A stretch of DNA of 64,000 nt from Heracleum sosnowskyi. Taxonomy: Eukaryota > Streptophyta > Magnoliopsida > Apiales > Apiaceae. The position numbers and the translations under genes are program-made. The stretch lies in contig JAUIZM010000012.1 in NCBI GenBank assembly GCA_030848705.1, positions 2,537,001 to 2,601,000 on the forward strand, written 5' to 3'. The stretch's first letter is position 1, and each line of letters begins with the position of its first letter. The notes beneath the pieces were generated by a model. That model was not told the DNA's origin. It made no database searches and was given only the letters and a program-made list of their open reading frames with translations. Below, piece by piece: positions 33,965-44,158 of this stretch.

Positions 33965-35314
33965 TGTTAGAAATGAATACTACTAGAAACTAGACAGAGG
34001 GGGGGTGAATGGATAGTTTGATATATTTTTCGATTCTTGAAACTAAGTATAAGCTGTATATGATTATGATATGTAATATGCGGAATGTAAATAACACACA
34101 CAATCACTTTAATCTACTTTGTATAAGCAAATTAAATACTACAGCTTTCCAAGAAATTCACAATCGAATTTCTGGCTTCTAAACAAGAACAGTTTGAACT
34201 TGCTTGCTTACAGAGAAAAGAGCTTAGCAAATAACTATGTGTATCTCTCTTACAGCTTACTGTTGTGTGTGCACAATATATATATTCACCTATACAAACT
34301 AGGTACACACAATAATACACAGCTACCCCTTCTGAAAGTCCAACTTGTCCTGCCATAAGAGGTTCACTGTGTCAGGAAGGACCACCTGCTTTTCGGAGTC
34401 TTTCCCGTTTCTGTAGCTGCTTGTCTCTTATCTTTCTCTCCAAGTTTAGCTGTAGATTTGCCATCTGTTCTTTGGACCACCTTGCCAGAACAAATGCTTC
34501 AGTATTTGTCTCCTTTGATTCTTGGTTCTGTACCTTGATTTGTCTTGTTATAAACGGCTAAGTGTTGATATCGTGAACTCCACTTTATCCCTGACTTCAC
34601 GATCTCCCTTGTGAGGACTACGCGATATAGCCTTTGAAGACTTTGCGACATAGGTCATTTGATGACTATGCGACATAGGTCATTTGATGACTATGCGACA
34701 TAGGTCATTTGATTACTATGCGACATAGGTCATTTGATGACTATGCGACATAGGTCATTTGATGACTATGCGACATAGGTCATTTGATGACTATGCGACA
34801 TAGGTCATTTGATGACTATGCGACATAGGGCTTCTGAGGACTTCACGATCTAGGCTCTTTTGACTTTGCTGACTTCAACACTTCACGACATGTGTCTTGA
34901 GGACTTCTCGACATAGTACAAAATGGACTATGCGATATAGTACTTCACGACATGGATATTGGTGACTTCACGACATAGCTTTCTTTTGACTTTGCTATAT
35001 AATGCCTTAGACAAATTCCTGCAACTTATTTCTTCATAGCCTTATTCAACTCTATCCTGCTGCATGAACACTTCTGAACTTCTACCAGGATAATTATTCA
35101 ATGGCCTATATACAATCTAGATGCAAGAAACTTTACTAAGCTCATTATAAATTTGAGCATACATGATCAAGCTAATGTTCATGAGACCAAGACAAGTACA
35201 TTTAGAGACCTATACTATATCCCAGTGATAGAAATCACTAGGTCATGTAATGTGACATAGTCACATAGTGTAGGCTTGTTAATAGTGGTATTCAGACATG
35301 TCTTGAGCCTAACA
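33965..35314 (-). repeat. 3' LTR of inner Sirevirus
   Basis: 1350 bp. On the minus strand it begins TGTTAGGCTCAAG and ends ATTTCTAACA. It carries the 25-bp tandem array (34639-34829) and further copies of the GACTNNNCGACATAG motif. A possible TATA (ATTATATAGC on the minus strand) lies near 34993-35003. Short frames here occur identically in the other LTR and are not genes. Confidence 0.95.
34639..34829 (-). repeat. 25-bp tandem array in the inner LTR, about 7.6 units
   Basis: Units read GACTATGCGACATAGGTCATTTGAT (period 25); eight CGACATAGG cores are present. The same array with the same copy number is at 47352-47542 in the other LTR. One unit here has TTACTATG instead of TGACTATG. Confidence 0.9.
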
Positions 35315-35326
35315 ATCTCCCCCAAA
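35315..35326 (-). other. Polypurine tract of inner Sirevirus
   Basis: On the minus strand TTTGGGGGAGAT abuts the LTR. It is the plus-strand primer site for reverse transcription, and nearly the same GGGGGAGAT abuts the outer element's 3' LTR. Confidence 0.85.
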
Positions 35327-35468
35327 TTGTGAGTAAGACCCTTAGGCACAATTTCATGTCTGATAACAAGCCTAACTAACATAAAAAGAACAGATATAAG
35401 GAAGATACAGTTAAGCACAGAATTTGATAACAACTTGGAAATTTAAGCTTACAGAATTCTTCCTTGAG

Positions 35469-38400
35469 CTACATAGCTTCTGTTTCCAATTGTTTCTCTA
35501 AGAAGTCATCATAGATCTTCTTCTTCCTCATTTCTTCATTCTTCTTTATCTCAGAGATGGCCATTAGAATATCATCTCTAGCAGTCATTTCTTCAATGAG
35601 AGGAGAGTCCTTTAGATCTTCAGCTGCTGTTCTGAGGGCACTCTCCACATATGAGTGTATAAACTCCATCCTTATCTTGCTTTTTCCTCCATAATGATTT
35701 TTGTACTCCACAGTATAAGGATTTTGTTTTACCCTGCACAGCCCTTTCTTTCTTAGATCCCTTGCTCTTTCTTCTATCTCGGCCAACTCCTTCTCTTTCT
35801 TACATCTCCTTTCTTCATTCTCTCTCCTCAGGTCTTCTTCATGATCAGCATGCATTTTCAAGAACCTGGCAATATCTATCTTCCATGTCCTTTCTTCCTT
35901 TTCTTCAAAGTTCAGCAAGGCATTTATCCTTTCAAGCTCATATTTATAGAAATGTTGTCAGCCTCCTTGCTTCATTATCTTCTCTCTTCCATCAGTGTAC
36001 TTAATCTCTAGATGATCTAGCTTCAGTTTGACTTCAAAGATCCTTTGAGCTCTCAAAAATGCTAGGGCATCTTCATCATAGTCTTCATCAAGTGGAAACA
36101 CATGGATGCCAACAACATTTGTGAGTTTTCCAGTTTTCTTTGTTATCCTTATTCTTTTGGGTACACTCTTGATCTTCATATGCCTCACAAGAGGTACCTT
36201 TCTGGAACAAGGTGACTTTGTCTTTACTGCCACATCATTTGGAAGAAGCTTCATTCCTTTGCCCTTAATCCACTGCAACACTCCACTGGCTGTGACCTTG
36301 TGGAGGTGTTTTCTTGATTTTTCTTTTGTGGCTTCACCCTTCTTCTGTGGCAACTCAGGTTCAGAAGTCTTAGATACTGATTTTGGAGGATCATTACTAA
36401 CAGTACTCACCCTAGACTCAGAGTCTTGTGTTTTGGTTAAAGTACTGCCAGCAATGTCCTTGACTTGCTGAGTTCCACTCCTAGTTCTCTTTACTGTCTC
36501 CTTTGCCCCCTTTGTGTCATGAGATCTCCTCATGTGGGTTTTCTCCTCATCATCATCCTCCCCATCCTTCTTCTTGTTCTTTTCTTTGACAGATTCTGGC
36601 AAAACACCATGAATCAGAAAAGATTGTAGAATGTTAATCATCTCTAATTCCTCTGCTGTCTTGACTCCTTTCTTTGCTCTCAGCATTTGCAGCACCTGAT
36701 TGATCTTTGTATTATTCTTCATTTGCAGATCTTTGGGAATGACTAGTTGGTCAATACTTCTGACTTTGGATAGACTTTGAAAAATTACTGTCCTTGGCTT
36801 GGGTATGACCTCAGGCAGTCTTTGATTTTGATCCATCTCCAAGTCATTATAAAGACTTTCATTGTTAGCCCCACTCTTTTCAATCAACTCCAGAATTATT
36901 GACACTTCGGTAAACCTCAGTTTCTCTAGAGTTTGAAATGCTAAGTGCCACAAGCAGTTGTCCTTGCACACCATGATTATTTCTCTCAGATAAACATCCC
37001 TGATTTTCTTTACTGCAACTGTGATACTTTCCCTGAGCTTCTTTCTGTACACTTGTGCATCTCCTTGAGCATTCTTGTAGGTGGCTTTCAGAAACTCCAG
37101 GAATGCCTCATCATGATAGATGTTAGAGTTGGCAACTTCCTGTAGCTTGGCCTCAGTGATAAGTGTAGCTTGGGTAGGTTTAGCAATTGGAGTAGGTATA
37201 GCAGGTTGAGGGGTTGAGATGTCTTTAGGCATTGTGGATGGATAGAATGTTGTGGTGACTGTGCTTTTCTGACCTTGTGCATTGATGACCTCTACAGGGG
37301 GAAGATTGATTGGCTTTATTGTCTCTTCAATGAGCTTGCCCTTAAGTTTTGACTGCTTGGCAGGTGCTCCCCCTTTTGTTTTCACATTGACCTCCTTTCC
37401 TTTCTCCCCCTTAGGCTTGGGATCAGACAAAATGTCTTGAGCTTCCCCAGGAATAGGCAGGTTCATGGATCTCATCATTGAAGTCATCATTTGTTGCTGC
37501 ACCAGCAAAATGTTTGTTGTGTTGGTGCCTTGATCATCTAGTTTGTCATTGAGTTGGCTTAGAGATGTAGATAGCATTCTGTTTTCATCCTTGAGAGAGG
37601 CCACTTCTCTTTCTAAGCCATCCACCTTGGAGAATAGTTGTTGAGACCTAAATGAGTTGAGGGATTGATCTTTGACCCTGGCAAAGTCATATTTGGAGAT
37701 GTCTGACAGAGGGACTTCATCCACCAGCTTATCACCATACTGATTTTTCCACATGACATTCAACATAGCATTGGTGGTGATGGTAGTTTTTGCTTGATTT
37801 TCCAGCGTAGAAGCCAGTTTCTTGATGTTGTCTGTGACCATGGCAAGAGTCACATCCATCATGGACACATTTGTGGAGGTTTTCTGGACTTCTTTGAGGA
37901 TACCATCCACCTTGGGAAAATCAGATAGATAAGAGTTTCTGAGCTTTGTGAGGGATCTGTCTGTCTCCTCCTGAATTGAAGAAATCTCTGATTGAAGCCC
38001 TTTCCCAAGATAATGCAGAGCCTTCAACTGGTTCTTGTACACATCATTTACAGCCTCATAGATTGCAACAGGAGAAAGATCCTTAGCATTGGAGCCCAGA
38101 GAAGTGAGGTATTCTTCTCTCACAAAAGCTAGGGCATCCTTGAGATTTACAGTCCTCTTAGAATCCAACCAGGCATCTACATTTCCCTCTGGTTCAGCTG
38201 CATTCACAATCTTCTCCTGTTGGGCTTCAACATCCTCCTTATGGCATAGCAGGATAGCTTCATAATCAGCATTTGGAAGGTTGGAGGTGAGGAGATGTTG
38301 AGCTATCTTTGAGAACTCATCAATCTGTGCCACATTAAGATTTTGAATGGCTTCCTCTGTCAAGTGTGAGGGCACAGATGATGATCCTGAAGGCCTGTCA

Positions 38401-40223
38401 TGGTGCACAGGCTTCAGCCATTCTGACATTGTGGCCTGAGCCAAGTGAGAGCTAGTGCTAGGCACTTCATGAGATGTGTGAGTTTGAGTCTCCTCCAGCC
38501 TTGGAATGGCTGTAGGGTCTGATGTTGTCTCCATTGAAATGGGATGTGTTACAACATCAGCCCTATTTGTCTGTGAAGACATTTCCACATCCCTAAGGAT
38601 GGGAGAATTTGGCACAGAGTCTCCAGTGAAAACTGGTGAATCCTCCATGTTTGTGTTGGTGTCATTAGGATATGCCTCAGCATGCATTCCCTGACCAACT
38701 GAATGTGGGTCCTGAGTGGTGAGCACAGTGTCAAGCACCATGTCACTTGAAGTTGGCTCAATCACAGGGCTGGATTGTGATTGATCAAGGGCAAGATTGT
38801 CATGAGAATGACTCTCTTGTTCAGAAGAAATTTTAGTGGAAGAATCTGAGAGAGAAGTGGGGTTCAGATTAGATTTTGGAAACTCCCCCTGAGAGATAGG
38901 AGGAGTTTCAACATTGATGTGCTCTCCACTTAGTGTTTGATCACCCTTATCACTCCTAGGGTCAAGAGTGAGGTCTTGACCCTGTGCAGACTCTTTACAA
39001 CTTGCAGTGGGGAGGCTGCTCTTTTCAATGCCCATGACCTGTTGAGAGGCCATAGACAGTAGCAGGTGTACCCCTTTTTCCACATCTGAATCCTGTTGAG
39101 AGGATGCAGTGGTGGCTACAGATTTTGATTTCTTCTTTGGTCCGGTGAGAGGTGACTCAGGAATCTCACTTGCTAACTCTACAGATTCATGGATAATAGC
39201 TAGGGTTCTCTTCTTCTTCTTTTTAGTGACATCAACCTTTTGAGAGATTGATGCACTTGGCTGACTAGCCTCTACAGTGGTGTTTACAGTGGGGTTACTG
39301 GATGGGATAGGGAGGCTTGGGTTAGACTGTGAAGCTCCTTCAGTCTCAGCCTCCCCTGTCCAGGAAAGAGCATGGTATATGGGCTTATCAAGTGGATAAG
39401 ACTCGAATGTGTCCTGCATATGCTTGGTCACACTCAAGACCACATCCACTTGATTCCGCGTATCCAATGAACCAAATAGAATTTTGGACATGGACTTGGA
39501 ATAAGCCATCTTTGATTTATCTATACCCTCCAAGTCATGGACATTAGCATCAAGATAATTTAAAATAACTTGAAGAAAGCGAGGGTAAAAGATGTCATTA
39601 CCTCTTCCACGGACTGTCCTCCCTAGCCTTTGAGCCAATTCCTTGAGGATTATTGCTCCAACATTGATTTCCTGATTGTAGGCTAGGGAATAGGCCAGCT
39701 TCACAGCAATGTGACTGATATGGTTCCATCCTGTCTTTCTGCAAAGGAACACCTTCTGGAGTGCATCAAATAGGAATGACCACTCCCTTCTTACAAATTT
39801 CTTGTTCAGCTTTCCGGTATCTATCTCATCTGCATACCGAATGAGGGTCATGAAATCTACTATTTGAGCATCAGTAGCTTCTGGGTCATGACCCTCCACC
39901 TTGAACCCCAATGCTTCATTGATTTCTTTTTCACCAAACTGGAAGTGTTTGCCTCCAATTGAACAAGCAACCTCTTGGAATGAAGTTCCATCTTCTCTAG
40001 CCATTGTTGATACCAACGCCGTTCGCCAAAATCCTTCCAACACATCGACATACAGTGTAGGGTTCAAGGTTAGGGCTTGGCTGAGGTAGGAGGTGTTCAA
40101 GAACCGTACAAAACACTTGTACCTTGGTTTTGCCTCAGCCTCAGAGGGAATGGTGAGAAGATTGGTTTCTTTGGGTATGGTTAAAGGAATAGAGGATGAT
40201 ACGGTTTGAGATTTGGGTGCCAT
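35469..40223 (-). CDS. Third ORF ('envelope-position' protein) of inner Sirevirus, one in-frame TGA
   Basis: 1421 codons run from ATG at 40223 to TGA at 35960-35958. The same frame then continues open for about 160 codons to 35469, so the coding region looks like a protein of about 1580 residues interrupted by a single stop. The N-terminal about 230 residues form a domain shared with the outer element's third ORF: LEGFWRTA (62-69), EALGF (102-106), RREWSFLFD (145-153), then YSLAY and YPRFLQVIL. A long Ser/Thr/Glu/Pro-rich disordered middle follows, then coiled-coil-like stretches and a basic tail with KRIRITKKTGK. The continuation after the stop is strongly charged (EEDLRRENEERRCKKEKE). I see no signal peptide, membrane helix or furin-like site, so the traditional 'env-like' label rests on position only. 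The function is unknown. Confidence 0.8.
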
Positions 40224-40937
40224 TTCAAAATAGAGAATAAGAAAGAGAGTAGAGAATTTGTGCTTAGGTTTGAGAATTTGAGAGCAATAGACAAGATGAA
40301 AAGTTGTGAACGGTTAGAAAAAGGTATTTATATGATAGAGACACTGCGATATGGAGTTATGAATATGTACAGTCTATGTGTATGTCGCGAAGTCAATAAT
40401 AGCCTGTACCGCAAAGTCTTGCAAAATATATCGCATAGTCTCAACAATGAACTATGTCGCAAAGTCTTCAAAATGAAAGAATCGGGGAGACTTTGCGATA
40501 TAGTAGAAATACCCTGTCTAAAACTCTCTTGTAGGAATTTTGAGCAATTTGTCAGACTTTTATCAAATTTTGAAATAAAATTAATTTAAATCAAAATTCT
40601 GTCAAATGTGGAGACTTGTCGATATAGTTATTCTAAGTCGCGAAGTCATAAAATTAACTATGTCGCAAACTCATGAAATGAACTATGTCGCGAAGTCTCA
40701 CAATCTCAACAGTTTGCGATATAAGTTTGTTTGATTTGAACTATGTCGTGAACTCTTAAAATCATCTATATCGAGATGTCTCAAAAGCTCACAACTCCAC
40801 CAACAAATATGATTTTGAAAAATATGCAGTAAAATACTGAAATATTTATAAATCATATCTCAGCCAATTTTCACTCCAAACAAATAGATCATTTAAATAC
40901 AGTGAAAATTTACTGCTGCAACAATTAACCAGCATAT
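40224..40937 (-). repeat. Pol-to-third-ORF spacer with dispersed CTATGTCGCGAAGTC motifs
   Basis: About a dozen copies of CTATGTCGCGAAGTC and variants (for example 40383, 40456, 40488, 40630, 40660, 40687, 40713, 40740) are spread over roughly 450 bases at irregular spacing. They are the reverse complement of the motif in the LTR tandem array. No gene is supported on either strand. Confidence 0.75.
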
Positions 40938-43900
40938 TTACTTAGAACAACTGAATGAAGGATTGAGCATTCCAATTTCACTCACAAGTCTGTTGAAGAC
41001 TGCTTCATTCAGAGGTTTAGTAAATATGTCAGCTAGTTGTTTCTCAGTTGGAACATAAGAGACTTCTATGGTACCATTTGCAGCATGTTCCCTAATGAAA
41101 TGGTACCTGATCTCAATGTGCTTTGTAGTAGAATGATTAACAGGATTGGCCACTATGGATATTGCACTAGTATTATCACACATGAGAGGGATGTGTTCTA
41201 ACACTAGCCCATAATCCATGAGTTGATTTCTAATCCAAAGCAATTGAGCACAGCAACTTCCAGCAGCAATATATTCAGCCTCAGCTGTGGATGTTGCTGT
41301 GGACTGTTGTTTCTTACTAAACCAGGACACTAACCTTTGACCTAGGAATTGACAGCTTCCAGAGGTGCTCTTCCTGTCAATCCTGCATCCAGCATAATCA
41401 GAATCTGTGTAACCAACCAGGTTGAACCCAGTGCCCTTTGGATACCATAGCCCAAGATTAGGAGTCCCCTTTAGATATTTGAAAATTCTTTTGATGGCCA
41501 TCATGTGAGATTCCTTGGGATCAGACTGGAACCTTGCACAAAGGCATGTGGCAAACATGATGTCTGGCCTACTAGCTGTGAGATAGAGTAGGGATCCAAC
41601 CATTCCTCTATAGACCTTGATATCAACTCTCTTGCCTTTCTTGTCTTCATCCAGCTTGATTGCAGTAGACATAGGAGTTTTAGCTGGGGATGACTCTTCT
41701 AAACCATATTTCTTTAAAAGATCCTTGACATACTTAGATTGGTTTATAAAGATGCCATCCTCCCTTTGATGTACTTGCAGGCCTAGGAAGTAGGTTAACT
41801 CTCCCATCATACTCATCTCATATTTACTTTGCATCAACTTAGAGAACCTTTCACAGAGTTTTTCATTAGAAGAGCCAAAGATGATATCATCCACATAGAT
41901 TTGAACAAGAATGATATCATTTCCATGCTTCTTGAAGAATAGGGTTTTGTCTATTGTACCCCTAGTGAATTGATGCTCAAGAAGGAATTGAGATAGAGTT
42001 TCATACCAGGCTCTTGGTGCCTGTTTGAGTCCATAGAGTGCCTTGAGCAGTCTATACACAAAGTTTGGGAAGTCTTCACTTTCAAAGCCAGGTGGTTGAG
42101 ACACATAAACTTCCTCAGCAAGATCACCACTGAGAAATGCACTTTTCACATCCATTTGATACACTTTAAAATCTGAGTGAGCTGCAAAAGCCAGGAAGAT
42201 TCTTATGGCTTCCAGTCTAGCTACAGGTGCAAATGTCTCATCATAGTCAATGCCTTCTTGCTGACAATATCCTTTGGCAACCAGCCTTGCTTTGTTTCTA
42301 ACTACCACTCCTTCTTCATCCATCTTGTTCCTGAACACCCATTTGGTGTCAATAACATTCTTTCCTTTTGGAGGTGGCACTAGTTCCCATACCTTGTTTT
42401 TCTCAAATTGATTCAACTCTTCTTGCATGGCAACAATCCAATCAGAATTCTTCAAAGCTTCTTCAATAAGTTTAGGTTCCTCTTGTGACAGAAAGCAGCT
42501 ATACAGACATGTATTCATTGTTGCCCTTCTTGTTCTAACTCCCTCACTAGGATCTCCAATGATTTGATCCCTAGTGTGGGCTCTGTCCCATTTCCTTGTG
42601 TGCCCCTGTTCATTTCCTTGATCTGTTCCAATCTCATTTTGGTTGACAGTTGCATTCTCTTCTTCTCCCCCTGTGTTTGTGAATCTTTGCACAGGTGTTT
42701 GAAGAAGATTGTCAACTTCAAGAATTTCATTTTCTAGAACAGTTTGAACAGGTGGTTCGTCTTCACTTTCAGAATCCTCAAGATAACCCTGATTTTCAAA
42801 TCTTAATGGCACACTGTCTTGATCACTTGTTTTAAGTCCAGGAGTCTTCTTGTCATCAAAGGTAACATCCATGCTTTCCATGACTTTGTGTTGCTCAGGT
42901 ACAAATACTCTGTATGCTGTCCTTTCCAGAGAGTATCCAATGAAGATACCTTCAAATGCTTTAGCATCAAACTTTCCAACATGCTCAGAGGTATCTTTCA
43001 TCACAAAACACTTGCTTCCAAACACATGCAGATGCTTGAAGGATGCTCTTTTTCCAGTCATTAATGAGTAAGGAGTTTTGCCAGACTTCTTATTGATCAA
43101 TGTTCTATTCTGCACATAGCATGCTGTGTTAACAGCATCAGCCCAAAAGCTAGTAGGTAGCTTTGCATCCAACAGCATTGTCCTTGCAGCTTCAATGAGA
43201 GTTCTATTCTTTCTCTCAACTACTCCATTTTGTTGAGGTGTCCTAGGAGCTGAGAATTGTTGAGAAATTCCTTTATCTTTGCAAAACTCATACAATGTTG
43301 AATTTCTGAACTCAGTCCCATTATCACTTCTCAAGGCAACTATAGAGGTACCAGTGCTTTGTGCTTCTCTATCAACTCTCTTGATATGCTCTATTATGAC
43401 TTGAGGTGCTTCATCCTTGGAGAATAGGAATTCCACCCAAGTATATCTTGAATAATCATCAACCATCACTAGAGCATATTTCTTTTTGGAAAGGGACATT
43501 ACATTCACAGGGCCAAATAAGTCCATGTGAATTAGTTGCAGAGGTTTTGAGTTTGTATTGAGCAACTTGTTCTTGTGACTTGATCTTTTAATCTTCCCTT
43601 TCTGACAAGCTTCACATGCTCCATCTTGCACAAACTCCAAGGCAGGCAAATCCCTGATGAGTTCTCTCTTGGTTAGAGAGTTCATTGCCTGAACATTCAA
43701 GTGAGACAGTTTCTTGTGCCACAGCCAGAATTCCTCATTTGTGGCTTTTGTGTAGAAACAACAAATTTCTCCCTTATCTGCAGCCTTAAGATTAGCTACA
43801 AACAAGCTTCCTTTCTTCACACCAGTTAGAACAACTTCACCACTTTCCCTTTTTGAGATTGAACAAAGGTCTTCATCAAATTCCACTTTGAAGCCTCTGT

Positions 43901-44147
43901 TGGTAAACTGTCCAATACTCAAGAGATTATGCTTCAGTCCTTCAACAAATGCTACATCTTCAATAATGACATTTCCAGATTTAACACTGCCATATCCCAT
44001 TGTATAACCAATGTTGTCATTTCCAAAGGTTACTGATGGGCCAGCCTTTTCCTCAAAATGTGATAGCAGGGCCATATCACCAGTCATGTGACTTGAGCAT
44101 CCACTGTCCAAGATCCATATGACTCTTTTATTCATGTTGCCCTGCAT
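40938..44147 (-). CDS. Pol polyprotein (protease, integrase, RT, RNase H), inner Sirevirus
   Basis: 1069 codons, open. Protease site ILDSGCSSHMTG is at residues about 12-23, followed by pre-integrase HKKLSHLN with CEACQKGK, integrase core (HMDLFGP, LRSDNGTEF, PQQNGVVERKNR), reverse transcriptase (YQMDVKSAFLSG with the normal Asp, YVDDIIFG) and RNase H (STAEAEYIAAGSCCAQLLW, KHIEIRYHFIREHA). All catalytic motifs look intact. The ATG at 44147 lies in TGTGAATGCAGGG, just after the gag stop and in a different frame from gag, with a splice-acceptor-like TGCAG|GG at the same relative place as in the outer element. It is probably autonomous. Confidence 0.94.
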   Translation of the reverse strand: MQGNMNKRVIWILDSGCSSHMTGDMALLSHFEEKAGPSVTFGNDNIGYTMGYGSVKSGNVIIEDVAFVEGLKHNLLSIGQFTNRGFKVEFDEDLCSISKRESGEVVLTGVKKGSLFVANLKAADKGEICCFYTKATNEEFWLWHKKLSHLNVQAMNSLTKRELIRDLPALEFVQDGACEACQKGKIKRSSHKNKLLNTNSKPLQLIHMDLFGPVNVMSLSKKKYALVMVDDYSRYTWVEFLFSKDEAPQVIIEHIKRVDREAQSTGTSIVALRSDNGTEFRNSTLYEFCKDKGISQQFSAPRTPQQNGVVERKNRTLIEAARTMLLDAKLPTSFWADAVNTACYVQNRTLINKKSGKTPYSLMTGKRASFKHLHVFGSKCFVMKDTSEHVGKFDAKAFEGIFIGYSLERTAYRVFVPEQHKVMESMDVTFDDKKTPGLKTSDQDSVPLRFENQGYLEDSESEDEPPVQTVLENEILEVDNLLQTPVQRFTNTGGEEENATVNQNEIGTDQGNEQGHTRKWDRAHTRDQIIGDPSEGVRTRRATMNTCLYSCFLSQEEPKLIEEALKNSDWIVAMQEELNQFEKNKVWELVPPPKGKNVIDTKWVFRNKMDEEGVVVRNKARLVAKGYCQQEGIDYDETFAPVARLEAIRIFLAFAAHSDFKVYQMDVKSAFLSGDLAEEVYVSQPPGFESEDFPNFVYRLLKALYGLKQAPRAWYETLSQFLLEHQFTRGTIDKTLFFKKHGNDIILVQIYVDDIIFGSSNEKLCERFSKLMQSKYEMSMMGELTYFLGLQVHQREDGIFINQSKYVKDLLKKYGLEESSPAKTPMSTAIKLDEDKKGKRVDIKVYRGMVGSLLYLTASRPDIMFATCLCARFQSDPKESHMMAIKRIFKYLKGTPNLGLWYPKGTGFNLVGYTDSDYAGCRIDRKSTSGSCQFLGQRLVSWFSKKQQSTATSTAEAEYIAAGSCCAQLLWIRNQLMDYGLVLEHIPLMCDNTSAISIVANPVNHSTTKHIEIRYHFIREHAANGTIEVSYVPTEKQLADIFTKPLNEAVFNRLVSEIGMLNPSFSCSK

Positions 44148-44158
44148 TCACAAAGTGA

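Noticed and set aside
34119..34358. Open frames of 74-79 codons in the inner LTRs (also at 46832-47071)
   Set aside because: They are identical in both LTRs, have no domain, and overlap the U3/R region, so they are not separate genes.
34639..34829. 25-bp regular repeats considered as a CRISPR-like array
   Set aside because: The units are contiguous with no unique spacers, are duplicated identically in both LTRs, and lie in a plant retroelement; it is a tandem repeat.
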